The notes under the pieces are model-generated. The model saw nothing but the letters and a program-made list of their open reading frames with translations. It was not told the origin of the DNA and searched no databases. Source: Hydra vulgaris (lineage: Eukaryota; Cnidaria; Hydrozoa; Anthoathecata; Hydridae). From it: a DNA stretch of 64,000 bases. The position numbers were made by a program, and so were the translations under genes. The DNA lies in NCBI RefSeq assembly GCF_038396675.1, contig NC_088934.1, forward strand, positions 44,996,001 to 45,060,000, given 5' to 3'. Positions within the stretch are counted from its first letter, which is position 1. Every line of letters starts with the position of its first letter. This document shows, piece by piece, positions 1 through 11,475 of the stretch.

Positions 1-130
1 CCATGTGGGATTACCCACATGGGTTTAAGGTGACAAATTTCCATACGGATACCACATGGGAAAATCTGTCCCACATAAATCCCATCAATCCCACACGGAA
101 CCCACGCGGAACCCATGTGGGACGCGGTTT
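1..130. repeat. Cluster of CCCACATGGG-type palindromic words
   Basis: The first 130 bases repeat short variants of CCCACATGGG and CCCATGTGGG in both orientations, together with ACGGAACCCACGCGGAACCC. It is GC-richer than its surroundings. An open frame of about 60 codons runs through it only because the words repeat. It is cut by the window edge, so its full extent is unknown. It could be the end of a satellite or foldback element. Confidence 0.5.
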
Positions 131-136
131 CATTTT

Positions 137-1035
137 TCACTGGGTGTCTTCTAGAATTGCTTTTTCTACTTGTTTGACATTACAATGAATCGCATCCAAT
201 TTTTGTTCAAGTGTCAAAATATTTTTGCCTAATAAATTTGAAGCAACAGATTGAGGTATTGACGGGTCAAAAACCATGCTTTTTTCATCACGACTTGCTT
301 CAACTATTTTATTATTTGATGAACTAGTCCTAGCATCCTCTATGTACAACCAGGTATAAATATTTTTTGCTGCTTTTAATGCATGTTTGACGGTAAGAGT
401 TAAACCATCTGAATTGTTAAGGCTATATTTACGCTATTTTGTAAATCATCAATAAACGTAACGCCTGTTGAGCTGTATGACTCATCAATACAGTCAAATA
501 CATCATCAAACTAATCGTAAACTGTAATTCAAATTGAATATATTTTGCTGAAGAGTCTGACTTTTTTTAAAAAATATCACATACTGCCAAATGAAGTCCG
601 TGGGCTTCACACATTTTTTAATGAACTCACTTTTTTATGGCATTTATTGAGAAGCCATCCACCGTCGCTAGCTTTGACACAATTTCCTCGATAGCCTGCT
701 GTTTATCAAAAAATGTGATTTTCTTTTGCACAATTTTAATTTCCGAACCAGTATCTTCATATAGACGCTTCATATTTAAATCCAAATCTTTATGTGCGTT
801 TTATAAATGACGAAGGAGCCCACTTATGCAAAATCCTTTACACATTATCTTTACATTGCACTTTTTGCAAATTGCAGATTCGCCAGATTTTTCTAATTTA
901 AATTTTGTTGTTATTAGTTTAACGCTTGTTAAACCAAATGGGTTTAATAAACTCTTTTGGTTGGTTTGGTTGTGGCTACTTATTCTAGATGTTGAAATGA
1001 TGTTTTTATTAAGACTTAATGAGTGCCACAAGAAA
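137..1035 (-). pseudogene. Decayed hAT transposase with BED zinc finger
   Basis: Read on the minus strand, the stretch at 801-1031 encodes a BED-type zinc finger: a CxxC pair (CKKC) followed by LLRHL and, after a stop, a further His. Downstream, in shifting frames, come words typical of hAT transposases of this type, such as VDGFSINAIKK and CEAHGLHLAV (about 600-690). A 70-codon piece at 137-349 continues the same strand. Stops and frameshifts break it many times, and no terminal repeats were recognised. The hAT call rests on the finger plus the AHGLHLAV word. Confidence 0.6.
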
Positions 1036-1039
1036 CAAA

Positions 1040-2020
1040 ATTCACTAATTTATTTGACTCAAAAGTCTGTCGATACATAAAAAGGAAGACAGTATACTTG
1101 TATACTGTATACGAAAGTATACAATTTTACTAAAGAACAAGATTTGGAGTTTCAAAGCAAAAAGTTTGAGAGTAAATTCCATTTATTCATTTTGATTATG
1201 GTCAGAGATGGATTCAAAGTAAATTAAGCGGTGCAAAGTTTGTTGGAAAGAATCCAGCTTTTAATACCACATTAATAAAGGATAGTAAAAATAAATAACT
1301 CGGCTGACCTACATTATCATTTCAAAAACCATCATCAAAAACAAAGAAAAGAAAAGTTGCAACTTTGTCAGTTGCAAATTCTTGTAAGTTATTGTTTGCT
1401 TAGCTTGTACTACTTGTTGCATACATTGTCAAAGATTTTTGGTGATTGTGAATGCATGGGAACAATATTACCATACAAGTTTTAGAAATTCTGTAGGCGC
1501 TCGTAAAATCTGCAAATTGGAAGAACTAATTAATGAAGCTAAAATATAATTTTTTTTACAGGAAAACAAGTTTATCTAACAACGTGTAATAGCATGCGTA
1601 ATAACACTAGTTAATCATATTAAACTGTTAATAATTTTTGCTATTCACGAGCGAGGATCTCATAATAAAACACATGCTAAATAGTGTACACAGCACAAAT
1701 AAATCATATGCAACTAATAAAAGTTAGTTGTTGCTAAGCAAAATTAGGTATCCATAGCAACTAAATAAAATATATATTCACTTTTTTAAAAAGTGCGACC
1801 TCATATTGGTACTTATGTAAAATATGGTAAACATACCAATCGTAAAAATATCTACAAATACCAAAAAATAGATTTTTGCTTTCCGAAATTTGGTATCCAT
1901 AGCAACGAATTAAAAAGATAACACCTTCATAAGAAGCGTGACATCATGTTATTACTCATCCTAATTTTAGTCAATGCAGTCCTAATATTAAATTAGTTAT
2001 GAATTATGTGCAGTAAAAGT
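1040..2020. other. No gene seen; short duplicated motif
   Basis: This AT-rich stretch has no long reading frame. The 15-mer GGTATCCATAGCAAC occurs at 1747 and 1892, each followed by a similar 45-50 base tract ending in a GACNTCAT-like word. That suggests an old local duplication. Nothing else is recognised. Confidence 0.4.
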
Positions 2021-2024
2021 GAAT

Positions 2025-2105
2025 TCTGGCCCACTGTGCAGAGGTGGCGTTTAACCATAGATCTCTTGCTTCTGAGGCAAGCGTGCTTACCTCCCCACTT
2101 TTTTT
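2025..2105 (-). mobile_element. tRNA-derived SINE-like relic
   Basis: On the minus strand the block reads like a tRNA-derived SINE head. It has an A-box-like GGTAAGCACGCTTGCC, an anticodon-arm-like CTCAGAAGCAAGAGATCT, and a degenerate B-box, GGTTAAACGCC. Short T-rich runs lie next to it. It cannot fold into a functional tRNA because the B-box and acceptor stem are degenerate. Confidence 0.45.
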
Positions 2106-2559
2106 CTAAAAGACCTTTTTTTTTTTTTATACGAAAATTCTAGATATAGAGAACTTTTTTTAAAAATTGAGATCTTAAAGCATCTTTTTTTGCTGAATAA
2201 TACGTTAGAAAATTTTTTTTTTGCCGTCTAAGATCTATTATTAACATTTATTTCGTCATTTATAAACATTTTTCAATGCTCTTGTTTTACAATTTTCATC
2301 AATAAAATTTAAATAAAAAAAAAAAGAAAAGTTAAAAACTACGACAGGAGCAAGTAGAAGACATAAATCTTGTCATCAAGAGTCATACAAACACTCGTTA
2401 TATAAAACAAGTTAATTCATAATTACAATAAGATACGATAAATTGCGGCAATAATATAAATAAATAAACTAAGAAATATTACAAGATTTTTTTTATTTTA
2501 CTTAAAAAAAAAAATATCTTTGTGTCTGGTAATTCAGGTAAATACTGTTTAACTATATT

Positions 2560-3383
2560 TTTAAAACAATTTATTGAAGTTATACTTTTCATATTTTCAT
2601 CAAGAACTATATTGCACTGACAAGATACTCTATATGAAATTGAGTAATCGGATGTTTTAAGAGTTGACTTATCATATTCATAAACACTTAATACCTCGTT
2701 AAGTATTTATGAATAATTTTTAGATATCGGTTATTAAAGGATTTTGGAAGTATGTCACTTTGGTATTTAAAAATAAATAACAAGTTTTGAAACAGGTTTA
2801 ACTCATAGACATTAAGAGCTTAAATTTCCCGGAATAACGGCTTGGAGTGGGCTTATTTATGCACATTAAATATAACTCTACTGGCTTGTTTTTCTTTAAT
2901 CTATATATTTTTCAATGCCGAAGGGAAGATACTTGCAAAAAGCAGTATTACAATAGCTTATGTAGCTACGGCTAAAAGAGTAACATAAATCTATTAAACA
3001 TTTTTTACTTAGTAGGTGTTTTGTTTCATGCATAATACCTATAGTTTTAAAATTTTATTTTCAATTAGCGTAATATGATTTTTCCAATTAAATGTTCATC
3101 AAATATTATTCCTAAAACTTTATGTTTTAAAATTTTAACTGCAACTGTTTATTATATTGTTATTTATTGTTAGCTGAGATAGATACAGAGGCAAGTCATC
3201 GGATTTAGATTGGTAATGAAATAAAATATACTTAGTTTTACTGGTATTTAAAGAGAGTTTGTTTGATTTGAACCAGTCATTAAGGTTATCCAGCTCACAA
3301 TTTACTATAGAAAAAATTGCTTTTGTATTCGAAAAAATAAAATAAATAATGGTCCTCGTTGGCTGACATTTGCCGACTGCCAA
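2560..3383 (-). pseudogene. Non-LTR retrotransposon (LINE) reverse-transcriptase relic
   Basis: The 3135-3383 segment on the minus strand encodes the end of the RT domain typical of CR1/L2-like LINEs: LNDWFKSNKLSLNTSKTKY followed by FH. Further down the minus strand, in changing frames, follow LGIIFDEHL, the thumb-like SYISYCNTAF and NKPTPSRYSG-like words (about 2790-3120). Many stops are present and the catalytic YxDD box is not in the surviving part. The ORF starts abruptly near 3383, so the copy is truncated at its 5' side as well as decayed. Confidence 0.65.
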
Positions 3384-3723
3384 CTATAAGTCCAATTTTG
3401 CTGACTCCTGTGTCCAAGTTTGCTGACTTATAAATTCATAGGAGGGCTGTGTAATTATAAACTACGCAGCCTTCCCCCCTCCTCTTGGGACGTTTCTGGG
3501 TAGATTAATTCTTAGCTTATGCTTGTTAATTCCCTGGTCACATTTACACTTTTCACATATACACTAACATTCAGGACTTAGGTACATAAATAATGGAGAC
3601 GTGATTGACTGTTGAAATTAATGCAGAGAAAAAGTACTGCTTTCATTTCTTTTTTTGTCTCTTTATTTAACCATAAAATTGAAAAAATTACAAATTTATT
3701 TATAATTTTACAAAATTGGGTTT

Positions 3724-3770
3724 GGTGTCACTCCAATGACTAGCTAAAAACTAGTCGTTGGAGTGACACC
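3724..3770. repeat. Hairpin, 20-bp arms
   Basis: GGTGTCACTCCAATGACTAG at 3724-3743 is matched by its reverse complement at 3751-3770 with one mismatch and a 7-base loop. No coding sequence is near it and no poly-T follows. It belongs to a set of short, almost perfect palindromes in this window. Confidence 0.8.
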
Positions 3771-4162
3771 TTAATAGAATAAACCAATAAAGCAAAAAAC
3801 AAACCTAAATATTTTTGTTAAGTTATTGTTTACTTGAGAGCCTCAAATGAACATTAGTTTAGCAAAATATTTAGCAATGCTAATTCATTTAGGCGATTCA
3901 ATTAGGTGGCCTAACAACCATATGGACAGGGTGGAAAAAATATGTTGATAATGAATTTGCATTAGTTAAGTACTTTAATTTACTAAATTAGGCAGAGTTT
4001 TAAACGTTTACACGTTCATTAAACTCTCATTTATATGCTTTAGCAACTTTTTCTTTTTGTATTTTCGATGTATTTTAAAAGTTATATACATCAGAGGCTT
4101 CAAAACAGAAAGAAATAAAGACAAAAAGCAGAAGTTGCTATTGTAAAATGCAAACAACTATT

Positions 4163-4195
4163 TAATATTATTATTATTATTATTATTATTATTAT
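4163..4195. repeat. (ATT)n microsatellite
   Basis: About eleven uninterrupted ATT units. The flanking 3780-4700 region is AT-rich with no gene recognised, apart from a copy of a recurrent AGAAGAAGAC...AGTCTTATC motif at about 4260-4295. Confidence 0.85.
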
Positions 4196-4815
4196 GCATT
4201 TCAACATACAGAAAAATTTACAAAATTATTTATCATAAAATGAAAATATACGGTTGGGGCCAGAAGAAGACAAATTCAGTCTTATCGCCAAGCATCTTTG
4301 AAATATAAATTAAAGGTTAAGTTACGTCGTTAAATTACACCTTTTCGTTGCATTATAATGTAATATATGTAAAAAAACATATATATAGATACAAATATAA
4401 AAGGACGTTTATATTATTATTATTTTTAACTATTATTTATTAAGATTTCAAATTTCAAATAAATAAAAATTCGATAAAACATGAACAACAAAAAAAGGAA
4501 AGCTTGAAGCTAGTATTATGAACAATATTTATATATTATAATATATACTTCATATAAATTTTTTTAAACTCTTTTATTTAAAACACAAAATTATAGTATA
4601 AAAATTGAATGTCGTGTAAATTATAAAATTACACGAATAAATATAGTGTAATTTCGTATTACCTCTAGGGCTTGACGTACATTACTTGATTGAGGGCAAG
4701 TTGGTTTATTTTAAAAGTATACATCACTATCTCCATCTTCTTCAGTCTCAAATCTTTTTTTTCTAAAACATTGATATAATCTCATTATCATTCATTATTG
4801 GCTCAGCAGTGTTGA

Positions 4816-4901
4816 CAAAATCATCCATGGAAACTACTTTTTTTGCTGTAATTCCTTTAGGGAATAACAACAAAAAAAAGTAGTTTCCATGGATGATTTT
4901 G
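4816..4901. repeat. Inverted repeat, 30-bp arms
   Basis: The arm at 4816-4845, containing ATCATCCATGGAAACTACTT, is repeated inverted at 4871-4901 with almost no mismatch and a 25-base spacer. No gene function is implied. The 64-codon frame across it on the minus strand is probably chance. Confidence 0.8.
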
Positions 4902-5849
4902 ATGTATGAAAAGCTTTTTAAACTGGTTTTTGAGCTCTTTATAGGGATCATCCACATCTACCGAGGCGTCAGAACACATTCTCTCTAAAATTTCTGATTT
5001 GACAAAATAATTGAAAATAGTTTCGATCTTTACCTTCCCCTAATAACATCAATCATTTGCATGGCATCCATTAAAGCATGAGATCGAAAAGCATGAGATC
5101 GAAAAGAATGAGAAACGGAAACCACTTTAAAAATAAATTCAAAACACATTAAAAAAATAATAATACTTTAATCAAGTAATGATAGTAATTGTCAAAAAAC
5201 ATAAAAAAGGAAACCTTAATAATGATTTATTAAAATGTCATTGAAGCAATCTGAAAATTGAAAAAAAATCTTGTGAATTTATGAAGAAATCATCATGGAA
5301 CTACAACGAGTCTCAAAAGATACTTGAATTCCAATATCTACTGTTGGAAGGATTATAAAACAATACTAAAAGAAAAAAATTTCCAGCAGTAAATCAGTGA
5401 TAAATAAGATTTGCTGTTTTTTTGAAAGAAATCTAGGCTTGTCTAAATCAGTGGTAAATAAGATTTGTTGTTCTTTTGAAAGAAATATAGGCTTGGCTAG
5501 CAGAGAAAGAGCTAAAAATTAAAAAGTAAAAGGAAAGTGAAGAAATACTACAATTACACACTAAAAAAAAAAGTTAGAAATTTCTATCTGAGGTTAGGAT
5601 ATTTGATATACCTTTAGTAAGGTATAATTTTCTAACTTTTAAGATAACAACAACTTTTTATACAGTTTTCTCACTTAAAGGTATAATTTTTTGCTTGAAA
5701 AGGAAGAAAATTATACCTTAATAAGGGTATATTACATACTCTACCCAAAAGTAGAAATTATTACCTTTTTTTTAAGTGTGTGCAAGTCTTTCCGAGCAAT
5801 TAAATACTCAAACTGTTATGTTAAACAAAATTCAACTCTGCCAAAACAC

Positions 5850-6430
5850 GAGAAAAAACATTACACCCAAATTTTGACAAAACTGAATGGCTGCATTTTG
5901 ATGACAAGACTTACATAAAATGTGACTTTAGCCAACTTCCTGACAAACATTATGCTTCAACTGTTCATGGCTGTGTAAGCATCAAGTATAACTATAAACT
6001 TGTGGACAAATTTGGCAAAAAGAAGCTCCTATGGCAAACAATTTGTAGTTGTGGAAAAAAGAGTACAGCTTTTGTGACGTGATCAACTTTGACACCAGAA
6101 ATTTATTTTCAAGAGTGCCTTCAAAAGCGACTTTTGCCACTCATTCGATTGCACACTAGAATTTGTTTGTTTTGGCCTGAATTAGCTTTGTACCACTACG
6201 CTAAAAAAAAAATTTTGAGTGGTATAAATTGAGAAAGGTTAATTTTGTACCAAAAAACAAAATTTCGGCTCATTAAAAAATATCGTCGTATTGGCAAAGG
6301 ATATTTGCGTAAAACATGCAAGACTCTTATTTCAGTACAAGAATTGCTGAAGGAATGGTCAACCGTAAGCAAGAAAATGACAATAACAGTTGTGCAGAAA
6401 TTAATGGGCACCATCACAAGTAATGTATGA
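5850..6430 (+). pseudogene. Decayed Tc1/mariner-superfamily transposase
   Basis: Across several frames the plus strand spells a transposase of the mariner superfamily: WLHFDDKTYIKCDFSQLP (first catalytic Asp region), FGKKKLLWQTICSCGKKS, ECLQKRLLPLIR, then FWPELALYHYAKK (the second-Asp region, here lacking a clear Asp). A third-acid block follows, with a YRRIGKGYLRKTCK-like end. The last part, about 60 codons at 6245-6430, is still open. At least five frame changes or stops are present, so it is dead. The family call is from these words alone. Neighbouring 4900-5850 contains only short repeats. Confidence 0.6.
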
Positions 6431-6669
6431 TTAATCTTTGGAAATAAAGAAAAGTTTTGAAACTAATACTATTTTTATTCTTTTTAATTTCTTAACTTCA
6501 AATAAAAGTTAAAGAAATTTGTAAAAAACAGTTTTTAAATACTTTTGAAAAGATTTTCCTTTCTCTTTTTTTTCGATCTCATGCTTTATATAGAATTCTG
6601 AAAGAAGTTTTTTTTTAATTTATTGCATTTATTAATTTTTGAACAGATAATATTCTATAATTTGCTTTA

Positions 6670-7292
6670 ATAAAGCCCTGGTCCATCGGTTAAAGTTTTG
6701 AGGTGGTATTTAGTGGTAAAAAGATAAGTTCTATTGATGCAAGATTATCAACAATCGGATGAGCTGATTATCAACTAATAAAACATTTTTTTGTTCTTTC
6801 CATTTTTTGATGAACTTCACAAACCCATTTGTCGAATAGTGTGCCAGTTATCGAACACTTCTTCTTGCTGCGATAACGGCACGAAAAGTGCTTTACAATT
6901 TTAAAACATTTGGGTGATTTAGCTGTGCCAATATTAAACATCGGCAGTTTTTCCCTTAATGTATTAGCAGATGCCAATTGTGTTAAGTGTAGTTTGCTGT
7001 GTTTCCCACCAATAAGATTTTCATTTTTAAGCTGTAAAGACATATTTAGTTAAAGCCAAAACAAGCCAAATTCATCAGCATTATAAATCTGTTTCAGTTT
7101 ATATTTTGATAAAATGGCTGATAACGTAGTTTCCTCCCATGGGGCTATCATTTCATTTGTGCGCGCATTAGCTTCGCCAGAAATTGTTTTTAATGATATG
7201 TTGTATCGTTTCTTCCAACTAACCAACCATCTGAAGTCTAACCAACCATCTGAAGCATGAAAACATTCAACGTTCACTTTTTTTTTTAGCAA
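6670..7292 (-). pseudogene. Tigger/pogo-like (CENP-B type) transposase relic
   Basis: Minus strand. The segment 7050-7292 encodes the end of a CENP-B-type DNA-binding domain (FHASDGWL, WKKRYNISLKTISGE) and the first catalytic block, IYNADEFGLF. After a break, 6771-7043 gives GGKHSKLHLTQLASAN, then FNIGTAKSPKCFK, which is typical of Tigger DDE domains. Below 6771 come LLVDN (second Asp) and, in another frame, NLASIELIFLPLNTTSKL with PMDQ. Compared with an intact Tigger (about 500 aa), the N-terminal helix-turn-helix and the C-terminus are missing. A tandem duplication of about 20 bases (7222-7256, unit containing CCAACCATCTGAAG) repeats part of the helix region. Clearly non-functional. Confidence 0.7.
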
Positions 7293-7506
7293 TTACATAG
7301 TTTTCTTCTTTTTTTTAATTTTACTTTGCTATTTGACAATAACCAATCAACATACATATAACAAGAAAGAAAAATATGTCCGTAGAACGAAGACAGTTAA
7401 GTCTTATCAACAAGCACCGTTTTTGTATATTTTATATATAATATAAACTTTTTTTTTAACAATGATCTTAGTAAAATCGCATTCTTTTCATAGAGCCCCT
7501 AGATAT

Positions 7507-8332
7507 ATTTTCAATCAGAGTTAATAATGCCACCCGGCGGCAAAGTAACTTTCTGCCGAAAGGCCGACTTTTTCGGGAAAAAGCTGTTAGCAGCGGCCTC
7601 CCAATCAATTTTTAGCGGCAAAATGTTCTTTCTTCCGCCTCCAGTAGCTTCTGCTCCTCTATTGGCGACCGCAGCCAGAGTTATTTTTGGAGGCAAAATG
7701 TTTTAAAGGCCGAAAGGCATTGGTGACCGCCTCGAGAAAAAATTGTGAAAGCAAAATCATTTGGAGGCCGCCTCCAATGGCTTCTGCCTCCTAACTGGCT
7801 GCGGCCGCCAAATTGGAGGCAGAAATATTTGCCTCTCGCCGTGCGGATGTAATAAAAAAATAATTGTTCTTTTGCTTTAAAGCAATTAAATATTAACTAG
7901 AAATCAATGCTAAATATTTGACATCAAGTTTCATTTTATATAATTATTTGCAAAAGTTTTGAGTATTTAAAAAAGTTCTTTTTTTTTTTTTTGACTAATA
8001 AATTAAGTAGAAAAAATTAGTAGTTTAATTATTCAAAACAAAAGTTAAAAGTTGGAAATTTTACTTCTATGCCGTTAGCGAATAAATCTTTTTGACAAAA
8101 AAAAAATAAATTATAATAAGTAATTAAATTGACTAATTTTGGTCAAAGTTTTTTAGAACAAGTCCACATGCTAAATTTTTTTATCTATTTTAACCTTTGT
8201 CATAACGTTAAATATTTATTTTTGATAATTGGATAATGTAAAAGTTATTGAAAAAATATTTGCTAATGTTTATAAAAAATTTGCGACCACGCCGTATAGT
8301 TTTGCCAAATTACAACAACAAAATATATATAT

Positions 8333-8395
<63 letters not shown>

Positions 8396-8906
8396 TTAAA
8401 TATATATGCTTTTATAAATATTATTTGTATTTTACTCTATACTTTTAAATCGTTTAAAAATATAGACTCATCTTCTTTTACACGATTTAAAGTTTTGAGC
8501 GATTAAAAGTTTAAAACGTATAAAAGTTAGAAAGTTATTCGATAGTCCTAAAAAAACAACCGCTCTGACAAAACTATAATATTTTTTTCAAAATTTTTTA
8601 AATAGTCAATAAATCGTTTGTTCTTAGTTAAATTTTAATTGCTCGTTAACTTAAAGACAAACGTGCAATGATTTTTCATTACATCCGCCAGCGGAAGGCA
8701 AATGTTTCCGCCTCCAAATTAACAGCCGCAGCCAGCTAGGAGGCAGAAGCTATTGGAGGCAGCCTCCAAATAGTTTTGACTCTTCTGGAGGTGGCCACCT
8801 TTGCCGGCCAATTGTGCCGCTAAAAATTAATTGGCAGGCAGCCACCGTCTGCTGCGGAAGAAAAGTGGAGGCGAGAATATTTACGCCGCTAATCAACACT
8901 GTTTTT
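7507..8906. mobile_element. GC-rich foldback element with long inverted arms
   Basis: Two GC-rich blocks, about 7511-7855 and 8675-8900, are inverted copies of each other. The match is best at their inner ends: GGAGGCAGAAATATTTGCC with GCGGATGTAAT on the left, and the same read backwards at about 8680-8765. They enclose an AT-rich 0.8-kb core with a TA array. Outer ends share an AGTTAAT/CGGCGGCAAA-like start but have diverged. No transposase is encoded, so it would be a non-autonomous foldback or MITE-like element. The short minus-strand frame in the left arm is a by-product of the GC-rich repeat. Confidence 0.65.
8322..8391. repeat. (TA)n array in the foldback core
   Basis: About 70 bases of nearly pure TA, interrupted once by a G. 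It sits in the AT-rich core between the inverted arms. Confidence 0.95.
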
Positions 8907-9041
8907 AATCGAATATAGATATCAATTTAAATACCCTAATGGGCATAAAACTGTTGCGCTGATCAGTAATTCAAATAAAGATAAATAAAGCTGAAAAAAT
9001 AAAATCAAAAAACTTCAGAGCTACTCAAGCACAAAAGAATC

Positions 9042-9380
9042 TCAAATTTTGAAAATTCCTTTTTTGATTTGAAACCTAAATGAACTAAATGACTTTGCGA
9101 TATAGTTGAATCCTTTTTGATAAATATTCCATATATTTGGTCCTCGATATGCAATGCTATATTCGGTACATTTGTTGAAGTTTTTAGGTAGTTTGGCGCC
9201 TTTAGCTTTATGTACATTTAAAACGAATTTGATTTTGAAAGCATCTGACTTAAAAGGCGCCAAACTTTCTATTCCTTTACTTCGATGAGTTTGTTTGTTT
9301 ACATACGTATATGAATTGCCTTCAATGTCTTCCAGTATTGGCTTTACAAAAGTGATTATTACTAAGTACATGATTTCCAC
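9042..9380 (-). pseudogene. LINE ORF2 3'-end fragment
   Basis: A 112-codon open frame on the minus strand ends with the motif YSIAYRGPNIWN followed by about 30 residues. That is the usual C-terminus of CR1-like LINE ORF2 proteins (SIxYRGPxxWN). No RT catalytic box is included. An 11-base inverted repeat, GGCGCCAAACT / AGTTTGGCGCC, lies inside it (about 9189-9265). A similar 3'-end type recurs at 15.1, 56.6 and 59.1 kb. Confidence 0.65.
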
Positions 9381-9399
9381 GAGTACCAGAAACAGAAAA

Positions 9400-10165
9400 A
9401 AGTTATTTTCTACTTTTTAGTCGATTGAATAGAAAGCTATTTTTAAAGAGTTTTATTTATTTATTTTATTTTCTACTTTTTAGTCTTGATAAAATTGAAT
9501 TATTACACTTATTGATTATGATTAATACTCAATAAAAATTTATTTTGAATTTCTGAAGACCGTTACGCTAACTTGCCATTACAAATTTATCGCTCTCTTA
9601 AAAAGCAAATTAATTCATTTTACTAAATCTAAAAGACTTATTGAATCAAATGTAACAAATGTAGCTATTGTTAGTCGGCAAAAGATTATTTGTAAAATTT
9701 CAGGGCTGTACGATCAAAAGAATTGCTTCAAAAAGCGCTGTGAAGTTTTGGCCTCCACAAAAAAAAAATCAAAAAATCAAAAAATGCGGACTCGTCAGTG
9801 AGTGAATAGAAAGTTATAAACAACTATGGAATATCGTCCATGTTATCTTAAAGTATTATGCTTCGATTATTTATAATTAATGAGTTATTGATAATTTAAA
9901 AAAGGTGTATATGCCATCGTATTAAAAACCATTATAGAAAAGGGACGTATCAGACAATACGAATTTTTTTCGCTTCGCATTGTATGTACGTTTAAATAAA
10001 AATAAAAATGAGTTCTATATATATTACAAAACTATAAATATACAAAGAATTATCATACTTAATAAAGAAATAATGCTTAAAGAAATAATGCTTTTATTGA
10101 TCAAAAAACTAAATATAAATGTGTTACTTTTACAAATAAAAAGTAATTATGTTTTTGCTTTCTCC
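9400..10165. other. No gene seen
   Basis: AT-rich sequence with short repeats such as TTTCTACTTTTTAGTC (about 9409 and 9472). No supported coding region. Confidence 0.4.
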
Positions 10166-10169
10166 TGAA

Positions 10170-10452
10170 AAGTTTGCATTTTGGAGATGCAACCCTTTTC
10201 TAAAACGGGTGCGATTTTGGAGATGCAACTCTTTTTTAAAACGAGTGCGATTTTGGAGATGCAACTCTTTTCTAAAACGGGTGCGATTTTGGAGATGCAA
10301 CTCTTTTCTAAAACGAGTGCGATTTTGGAGATGCAACTCTTTTCTAAAACGGGTGCGATTTTGGAGATGCAACCCTTTTCTAAAACGAGTGCGATTTTGG
10401 AGGTGCAACTCTTTTCTAAAACGGGTGCATTTACTATTATAAACGGGTGCGA
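10170..10452. repeat. 36-bp minisatellite, seven to eight units
   Basis: The unit reads GCGATTTTGGAGATGCAACT plus CTTTTCTAAAACGGGT, 36 bases long. Units alternate between ACGGGT and ACGAGT ends and differ at only a few sites. Because 36 is a multiple of three and the unit lacks stops, both strands stay open: on the minus strand the 12-residue repeat is RTRFRKELHLQN (115 codons, 10130-10477). I see no other evidence that it is translated. Confidence 0.9.
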
Positions 10453-10459
10453 TTTGCTC

Positions 10460-11040
10460 TGAGATAATAGTTTTCATTTCTATTTATTTCAAACTTGTTA
10501 TTAAAGTTTTCAGGAAAGAGATTATTGTTGAATCGATTGATAAAAACTTAATGGTGATAGATAGTTATTTCAAAAGTATCCATCATTTTCATATCTTTCA
10601 TTATGAGTTTTGTTCATATTTTATGTTTATATCATATTTTCATTTTAAGAATAAAAGCAGAGATAGCAACATTTCTGCTACGAACAATCAGAAGCTATCT
10701 GAAAAGAACTTGATCCAAATTTGCAAATGATTTTTTTCTCAAACGCTGACATTTTGAGTTGTTTCTTATCTTCACAGCACCGAAGATCTTTTTCTTGTTT
10801 TTTAACAAGGTGGATAAAGTGTTCTTTGGTATATTATATTTTGAAGCGAACTTTGACTTTGCTATCTAACACTTCCTTTGCTGTATTTGACTATTTGACA
10901 GTTTTTGTTACCAACTTTCGTTTACTTGAAATCGTCGCCAAGATGTAAACTTAGAGTTGAAAAAAAAAACAACGTACACGCTGAACATACAAAAGATAAT
11001 ATTCAAAAAAGTTTAGCAGCACAACGACTTCCTTAAAAAC
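10460..11040. other. No gene seen
   Basis: AT-rich. A 75-codon frame at 10721-10948 on the plus strand has no recognisable motif and ordinary AT-rich composition. Treated as chance. Confidence 0.35.
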
Positions 11041-11129
11041 TATGGTAAGAAAACTTTTTTTTCTTTCTTAAAATTCTTAAAAAAACTTTTAAAGCTTTTT
11101 TCTTTACAATAAATTAATTGGTTTTTTAA

Positions 11130-11252
11130 CAGTATTTCGTTCGAAAAGTTCGAGATATCCAAAAATATTTGCTGTAAGGGGTCAAAAAAATGGTTCAACT
11201 TAACAAAATTTGAGTTATCCAAGGTTCGACTTAACTGGAGAATTTTAATAGT
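11130..11252. mobile_element. Tigger/pogo-type terminal-repeat flank, left part
   Basis: GGTTCAACTTAAC, GAGTTATCC and AGGTTCGACTTAACTGGAG resemble the repeating words of pogo/Tigger termini. The hAT element at 11253-14772 lies directly next to it and separates it from a matching right part at 14773-14867. That suggests the hAT jumped into a Tigger-derived repeat. Confidence 0.45.
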
Positions 11253-11475
11253 ACAGTCAACTCTCCTATAACGCGATTACTTCGTACCACGATGTATGGA
11301 AAACGTGTTATAAGAACTCAAATGGTAAATGCGTTTATTGAAGACCTCGTTATGAGAAACACAGAAATTATCAAAACATATAATTTTTAATATATAACTT
11401 ATATCGCGTTATATGGAAACTCAAATCGCGTTATATAAAAAACGCGTTATAAGAAACATAGAATCAAGCTAGTTC

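Noticed and set aside
826-1080. 84-codon plus-strand frame
   Set aside because: It is the antisense shadow of the BED-finger part of the hAT relic on the minus strand.
10149-10462. Two plus-strand frames across the 36-bp minisatellite
   Set aside because: All three result from a stop-free unit whose length is a multiple of three. Reported as a repeat, not as proteins.
11040-11222. 60-codon minus-strand frame left of the hAT
   Set aside because: It lies over repeat words of a Tigger-like terminus and has no protein motif.
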